Positions 55,401 through 61,400 of a DNA stretch of 64,000 nt are shown here, piece after piece. Numbering within the stretch: the first letter of the stretch is position 1; every line of letters begins with the position of its first letter. The notes beneath the pieces are model-generated. The model was given only the letters and a program-made list of their open reading frames with translations, was not told the origin of the DNA and searched no databases. A program made the translations under genes and the position numbers. Source of the DNA: Symbiodinium kawagutii (taxonomy: Eukaryota; Sar; Dinophyceae; Suessiales; Symbiodiniaceae); NCBI GenBank assembly GCA_009767595.1, contig VSDK01018208.1, forward strand, positions 427,519 through 491,518, written 5' to 3'.

Positions 55401-58400
55401 AACCAATGGCTAACAATAGCTGGTTTAGCTGGTTAATAGGGGATGATAAGCAACAATGATAGGGGATATACCAGCTGTATATGGCGAGCTGGGTCAAGGC
55501 CTTAACCAATCAAGAATAGCTGGTTAAATGGTTACTAATAGGGGATGATAACTAACAATTGCAGGGGATACATACCAACTGTATGGCCATGTGTCAAGCA
55601 GGTAACAAACCAATTTCATGGAGGATCATGACCAAAAACAATAGGGAAACAATGGTTAATGATAGGGGAACCAAGGGTACAGGGTGAACTGACCCACTGC
55701 CAAATGATGGTCAATGCTGGTTACAAGGGGTTCAAATATGGTCAAGAATGGTTTGATGACGCTTAAATAATTGTTGCATGAGGTTAAGAGATGGTACAAT
55801 GATGTTAAACGATGGTAGGATGGTTCAATGTGATGGTTGACCATGGTTGAAATTATGGTGAATTATTGGCATGATGATGGTCAATAATGGTCAAATGATG
55901 GTTGTTAGAGGTGGTCATCATCATTGACAATTTCAATGGCCGCAGGTGGCCCCAGGGGCACTGGCGACAGCTAGCAGTGATGCTTTCTGGTGAAGTCTGA
56001 CCCATGTTGTGGATGCTTGTGGATGGTTGCATCGGATTCTGACGCTACGTCACCTAAGAAACATGTCCAAAATTACATGGTGATCGATGGAAAGCCATCG
56101 GGGGTGATGGCTGCTGATTTGCAATGACCCATCTCGGATGATGGCAAAAGATTTGTATGGCTCCAAGAACGTCGTGTGTGGGTATGTGTAAGTGTGTGTT
56201 GCCCATGATGATTGGCAATAATTAAACAATGGTGAAGTAGGATTCAAAAACATGATTCAATGATGGCTACTGACATACACATATCTTGACTCTCAATTAC
56301 CCCATTTTTTGGGATTAATACCTATCATTTTCGGATTCTTATCCATTCTTATATGGTCGTTGAGAGTCAAGGTACCTCATTAACCGTTGTTTTCTCTATT
56401 ATTGTTGGTTATGATCCCAATGAAATTGCTTGGTTCACTGCTTGAGCCATAGCCATATCTCACAGGGTCATTGAGGGTCACAAGGTACCCGAATCTCACT
56501 CCAAACATGCGCATCTCACGCAACCAACCGCGCCACGCCCGCATCTGAGCCCGCGCACTCGTTGAGTTGCAGGGTCACTTGAATGGTCGACTCGGCCAAG
56601 GCCTCAAAGACCCACCGGCGTCGTGGAGGTTGTGGAGAATGCTTGGGGGTTAAAGGTGGTTTATGGATGGTTACTAGTGGTTAATTGGTTGGTTAATTGG
56701 TTGGTTAATTGGTTGGTTAGTTGGTTGGTTAATTGGTTGGTTAATTGGTTGGTTAATTAATGCATAGTGAATGGATGGTGAATGAATGGTGAATGGATGG
56801 TGAATGAATGGTGAATGGATGCTGGATGAGCCATTGATGGTTGGTTAGATGGTTAATGGTTGATTAGTGGTTGGTGGTTAATGCTGATTAGTAGGGAATA
56901 ATAGGGGTTAGTGGTTGGTGGTTGATGATGGTTAATCGATGGTTAATGGATGGTATTTCAAGGGTTGTTGTTGACGAGTGCAGGGGAGTACCGGGTGGAC
57001 TTCTGTTCCCACACGTTCATGGGTACATCCAGCTGTCCAGAAAATCCCACCCCTTGGATGGCATTTTGTTTTTGACATTGCAAACCATGCATGGCAAAAG
57101 TGGGGGTGGTCTTATGTCTTTACATGAATCGAACTTTGTGAAGTGTATATCCAAGCTATGACCAGGATCAATCACAAATAACTGCACCACTCAGTCACTG
57201 CTACCGACCACCTTTTCACCGTCAATGAACTCAGGCGGTGCCGGATTTGAACCACCCACTGTTCGAAACACTTCGATCTGCTGCTTGCGCCCATATGATT
57301 TGTTGGTAGGTCTGCAACCCCCCTAAGTAACCAAACAATTTCTTGTCAGAACCGTTGTTGTGGATTGGCCGAGTCCAACAAAAAGATCAACTTGCCAAAG
57401 CTGCTCCGGATAGGTGCAATGTCCCCATCATATGATTATATTATATGTATACAAATAGTGATAAAGTCTGAAACACAACACCACGACCAATGCACCGTTA
57501 ATCCCTGATGGTTTGCGGAGTTGTGCTCCCATCAACCTTGTTCTTTTGACTCAATTCGTATTTGTTGGGGTCATTCCAAACCAGTCATTCCCATGGCCAC
57601 AACAATCATGTTGACAACCACACCACTGTCGCGCCTCGCGAGCCACCACGATGATGGAGGGCGGAGTGGTGTCGACCACCCAGACGTTCTCCGTCAAACC
57701 TGGCAGTGGCAAAGCTGCAGCCTGAGGTTCTGATGAGAGGCTGGTTTATGTTGGAAAAATGGGGCTTCTGTTGGGAATGATTTTTTTCCAATCTATGTTG
57801 GAAAAATCTGATAAACATCTGTTTTATGGGGCTTATGCCCCGGATTTTTTCAACATAATCTGGCAAATGGGGTAGACAGAGCAATGTAGCATCACTAGAT
57901 TTTCGATGAATATCTACCATCAGTTGTTCTTTCAATGTGTAATTGAAATACCACAAGTATACACGAATACAGAGTACATCATAATTCATAATATTGTTTG
58001 TCTTGAGGCAAATAAACTCACAATCATCTTATCTCAACCTGAATGCATATTCAATTCACAGAGAACGTAGTCACATCCATCTTGGAATTCTAAAACACAC
58101 AATTGAGCTTACAGAAACAAACTCACAGTACTGAAAAAATGTGATTTCATTGTCCTTGCTAGTTTGTGCAAAATCTCATGGCAAAGTTTCACCCGACACA
58201 GTCGTCAAGCAACCGAGGGCTTTGGAACGGTTTTCGGAAATGTTCAGACTTTAGGATTCTCCGTCTTTTGTCGTCGTAAATCAAAACTGGGGAATATCAA
58301 AAAAAACACATTGCATCTATATATATATATATGTATATATATATAGTGCATACGCTCAATATCGGCAAATGGTCCAAAAAGTGTTGAAATGGGTTTAACT

Positions 58401-61400
58401 AACGAGTCGTACTGGTTGATCATCGGATGCTGGTGGCCACAGTTCACCCAGGTGATCTCTGTGATAGCTCTGACCGAGTTACAGCTCGGACGTGAAGCCT
58501 TCTGCGTTGAAATCGAGGCCCACCCCAATGGCACACATCCGAAGTCCCATGAAAAATATGAGCTGACGATTTGTTAATGATTACTAGGGAAAATTGAAAA
58601 TGTCAATCAAACCACCAACCGTATGCTATCAACATATCGCTGTGTATTATTGTATCTCCTACGGTCAACCGTGATGAAGACTCGTTAAGCATCAATAATC
58701 CATTCTAATCATAGTCCAGCTCGTGGTGTTGGCCATTAATGATCTTAGCCGTTGGTTTGGTTACTCGCATGTAATCCACCATTATCATGATCAATCATCA
58801 TTTAACCATCATTTCATATCAGTACACCATTATCAACCATTGTTAACCAACCAGTCTGAACCAACCATCAAACAACCATTAACCATCCATTACCAACCAT
58901 TCAACAACCATTAACCAACCATTTTTATCCATTATCAACCATTCTTAACCATCATTTAAGCTTCATTCACCCACCATTTCAGGCATCATGGGTTACCCGT
59001 GACCCAGTGCTGGTGCAGAAAACCCCTCGACACAGCCTCCGGCAGGCGAAGTGACCTAAGGGAGTCGCTGATGAGTGGCTGATCATTTGAAAAGGTTTGG
59101 GAATGGTTGGTTTCTAAGGTGATTTTTTGGGTGGCTGATGATTAGATTCACCTTAGTTTTAATGGTTAGGAATGATTTTAACCTTAGTTGATTCACCTTA
59201 GTGGTTGGGAATTGTTTTACAATCATCACTAAGGTGAATGATCATCAGCCACTAATCCAATCTCAACCGAAAAGGTGAATGATCATCACCTGGTTTTACC
59301 ATTCACCATAAAAATGAAAATGAATATAAAACTCACTAAGGTGAATCAACTAAGGTTAAAATTTGTTGGTTTCTAAGGTGTTTTTTAAGTGGCTGATGAT
59401 TGGATTCAACGATTTCAAGCCACTATCATATGGCTTCGGAATGATTAGGATTGGTTGATTTTAAAGGTTAGGAGTGGTTGATTCACCTGATGAATGGTGG
59501 ATTTCAAGCCACTAATTAGGCTAGGGATTAGCTGATTCACCTGATGGTTGATTTTCAAGCTTAGAATTAACTCAGGTGAATCAAGTAAGGTTGTGGCTGT
59601 GGTTGGTTTTTACCTTGGTTATGAAGATTAAAACCAATAATTCTCGAGACTGATGATGGTATATCAATTATTCTTGTTGGGTAAATGGTCAACGATATTA
59701 AGTAAAGTTCAGTTCCACTTTGTTATCCCACAAACGCAGCACCTTCTCGGATTAAACAAGCAAATTGTTTTGATGTGAGGATTCTGTGTTAATTGCAAAA
59801 ATTATTAGAAAAAATGCTCAACCTGGCTCACAGACATTGTTGAGTGTACACCGTGATGCTTGGCGGAAAACTGTTGAAGCTTATTGGTTGCCATGATTTC
59901 TATGCAAGAAGTTCATGGTCTACTGGTTGCATCAGCTGATTGGCAAATTATTGAAAACCAATTATTGGTCAACGATATGGCTATGGGTCAATATTGACCA
60001 ACCAATAATGAGACTAATGAGGGACAATAACCACCAATAGTAGGGAAAACAATCAGCCTTGGAAGACAGGAAAGCCTCAGCCTTTCCACCCTGCGCAGCG
60101 AAGCAGCTTCTGGGTGTCGGACCACTCCCACCGGCGTCTCCACGTAGCTCTGCGTCATGTAGTTGGGCCGCGCGAAGCCAAACGAATCCACCTGAGAGAC
60201 GTCCGTGGTGACCAGCAACCAATGGTTGGGAACCAAGAAAACAAGGCCAGGGCTTGGTCTTAATAGCTGAATAAGTAGGCTTAATGGCTGAATAAGTGGG
60301 AAAATCTAGCAAAGTTGCATCAGAAAAGTGGGCAACTATAAGAAACTATGGTCGAAATCCGGTTTGTCAGCAAAGAAAGTGTTTTTTCAGCAAGCAATCT
60401 GGTACAGGTTTTATTGTGTAACTGTCGAATCCAACAAGTGGATACAAGTGGGTACAAGAAATCCTCCACACCATCAGTTACGTTGTTGCAAAACTGATCA
60501 ATGTGCCGCTCTGTTGGGCCCTGAACCAACCTGCTGGTCGTGAGTACCTGGTGTCTCCTTTGGGAGGAGCTACAACAGCAACCACCAAGGCCGCTTGGTC
60601 AAACCGGCAACTTAACCAGAACTACCACCACCGTTATGGCCAGCGCCTACTGCTGTCATTGCTAATCTGCTTGTTGAGGCCTACACTCAAAGCAGCAACA
60701 GCTGTTTCTGTTCTTCAGAAGGCGTACGAACTTCATCGAAGTTGTGCGTGTACCTGAACAAACAGAATGGGCGTACAATATGTACACAAGTAAACAAGAG
60801 TACGATACGGATAAACAAAGAAGTCGTAGTTTATATGTACATACAAAAACCATGTACATGTTGTGATCAGTTACACCCCATGCCCTATCACAGACTTCCA
60901 AATACCTAACGAAACACTTGGAGCCCACCCAACAAAACAACAACACAACTTGGCTTACTGACAGGTTTGTAAATCAAATGTCCACAACATCGAAACGTCT
61001 CCGCGGCAGTTTCAACAGAAGACTGTAAGATAAGCAGGCACTGCAAGCCGAACTACCATTGGTAATAGGTGCCGAAAAAAATGTTGCTTGGCTTCAGCAA
61101 CCTGCTAATGAACCAAAACTGTTGACGTACAAACCGTCAATGAAGCAATAACTGCTAAATGTAGACACCAAACTGTTGCTGGTTGGTGCTTTCACCCCCC
61201 ATGAAAAATATTGGTCAACCAACAGTTTGTTTATGATTAACCAGGGAAAATAAATGTTTGAAACCACCAGGCAGGTTGGTTGGTACCAACCGTGTCTTGC
61301 TGGAATCAAGCAGCAACCAGCCATCACCCATGGTACCCATGGTCGCCCCGACCCTCCTTGGGGCTCCCTACGGCACTGTCCTTGGCCCAGCAGTAGACGT

